Source: an uncultured Hyphomonadaceae bacterium
GTDB taxonomy: Bacteria; Pseudomonadota; Alphaproteobacteria; Caulobacterales; Hyphomonadaceae
Reading direction: 5' to 3'
Length of the DNA stretch: 6,134 bases
NCBI GenBank assembly: GCA_938049795.1
Contig: CALLCD010000181.1
Coordinates: 1 to 6,134, forward strand
The notes beneath the pieces were generated by a model, which was given only the letters and a program-made list of their open reading frames with translations, was not told the origin of the DNA and searched no databases. This document shows positions 6,052-6,134 of the stretch, one piece after another; within the stretch, counting starts at the first letter, position 1, and each line of letters starts with the position of its first letter. The translations under genes were made by a program, and so were the position numbers.

Positions 6052-6067
6052 CGAATTTTCCTCCAGT

Positions 6068-6087
6068 GCTTCAAGCAGATACTGCTT
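6068..6087. promoter_or_regulatory. Overlapping short palindromes upstream of the SDR gene
   Basis: AAGCAG (6073-6078) and CTGCTT (6082-6087) form a perfect inverted repeat around a 3-base centre. A second palindrome, GCTT-c-AAGC (6068-6076), overlaps it. Both lie just upstream of the GGAGG ribosome site (6060-6064) of the SDR gene, a position where a repressor could act. A TTGACG on the minus strand at 6110-6105 could be a -35 element, but no good -10 is found at normal spacing, so the promoter is not settled. Confidence 0.35.
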
Positions 6088-6134
6088 CCAGCTTCGCGGG
6101 CGCGCGTCAAGCTATGCCCCTAAGGCAAAGGGGG

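Noticed and set aside
5650..6123. 157-codon plus-strand frame opposite the SDR gene
   Set aside because: Antisense shadow of a clear SDR with all core motifs; no ribosome site or family features of its own.

Overview
The window suggests a chromosomal segment of a GC-rich Gram-negative bacterium, most likely an alphaproteobacterium. This rests on the high-GC codon use of most genes, a group-2 pyrF, a 3-hydroxybutyrate dehydrogenase typical of polyhydroxybutyrate metabolism, and a Gram-negative style lipoprotein. A marine Maricaulales/Hyphomonadales-like lineage is only a guess. No tRNA, rRNA, insertion sequence, CRISPR array or phage gene was seen.

Layout. (1) Bases 2-358 hold the 3' end of a VOC (glyoxalase-fold) gene. 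It is clearly more AT-rich (about 43% GC over its first 120 bases) than what follows. (2) On the minus strand, reading from about 2534 down to 402, is a tight three-gene unit: a DUF350 membrane protein, a membrane-anchored trypsin-like serine protease, and pyrF (orotidine-5'-phosphate decarboxylase). The DUF350 and protease genes are 13 bases apart, and the protease and pyrF genes overlap in a TGATG. (3) On the plus strand, divergent from that unit, is bdhA (3-hydroxybutyrate dehydrogenase, 2627-3409). It is followed by a small two-helix membrane protein of unknown function (3540-3935). (4) Convergent to the latter is a four-helix membrane protein (3949-4374, minus). (5) Divergent from that, across a 260-base intergenic region with an inverted repeat and a plausible promoter, is an alanine-zipper, cysteine-rich lipoprotein (4635-5195). 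It ends in a strong intrinsic terminator. (6) On the minus strand at the right end is a second SDR dehydrogenase (5278-6051), with a short palindrome just upstream of its ribosome binding site.

How they fit together. pyrF (pyrimidine synthesis) and bdhA (ketone body/PHB oxidation to acetoacetate) are ordinary metabolic genes. The less explained elements are three: the DUF350-protease pair translationally linked to pyrF, the lipoprotein with an almost perfect alanine heptad flanked by cysteines, and the SDR with Asp where the catalytic-tetrad Asn normally sits. I see no clear multi-gene defence, secretion or biosynthetic system here. The lipoprotein and the DUF350-protease-pyrF unit are the best candidates for follow-up.
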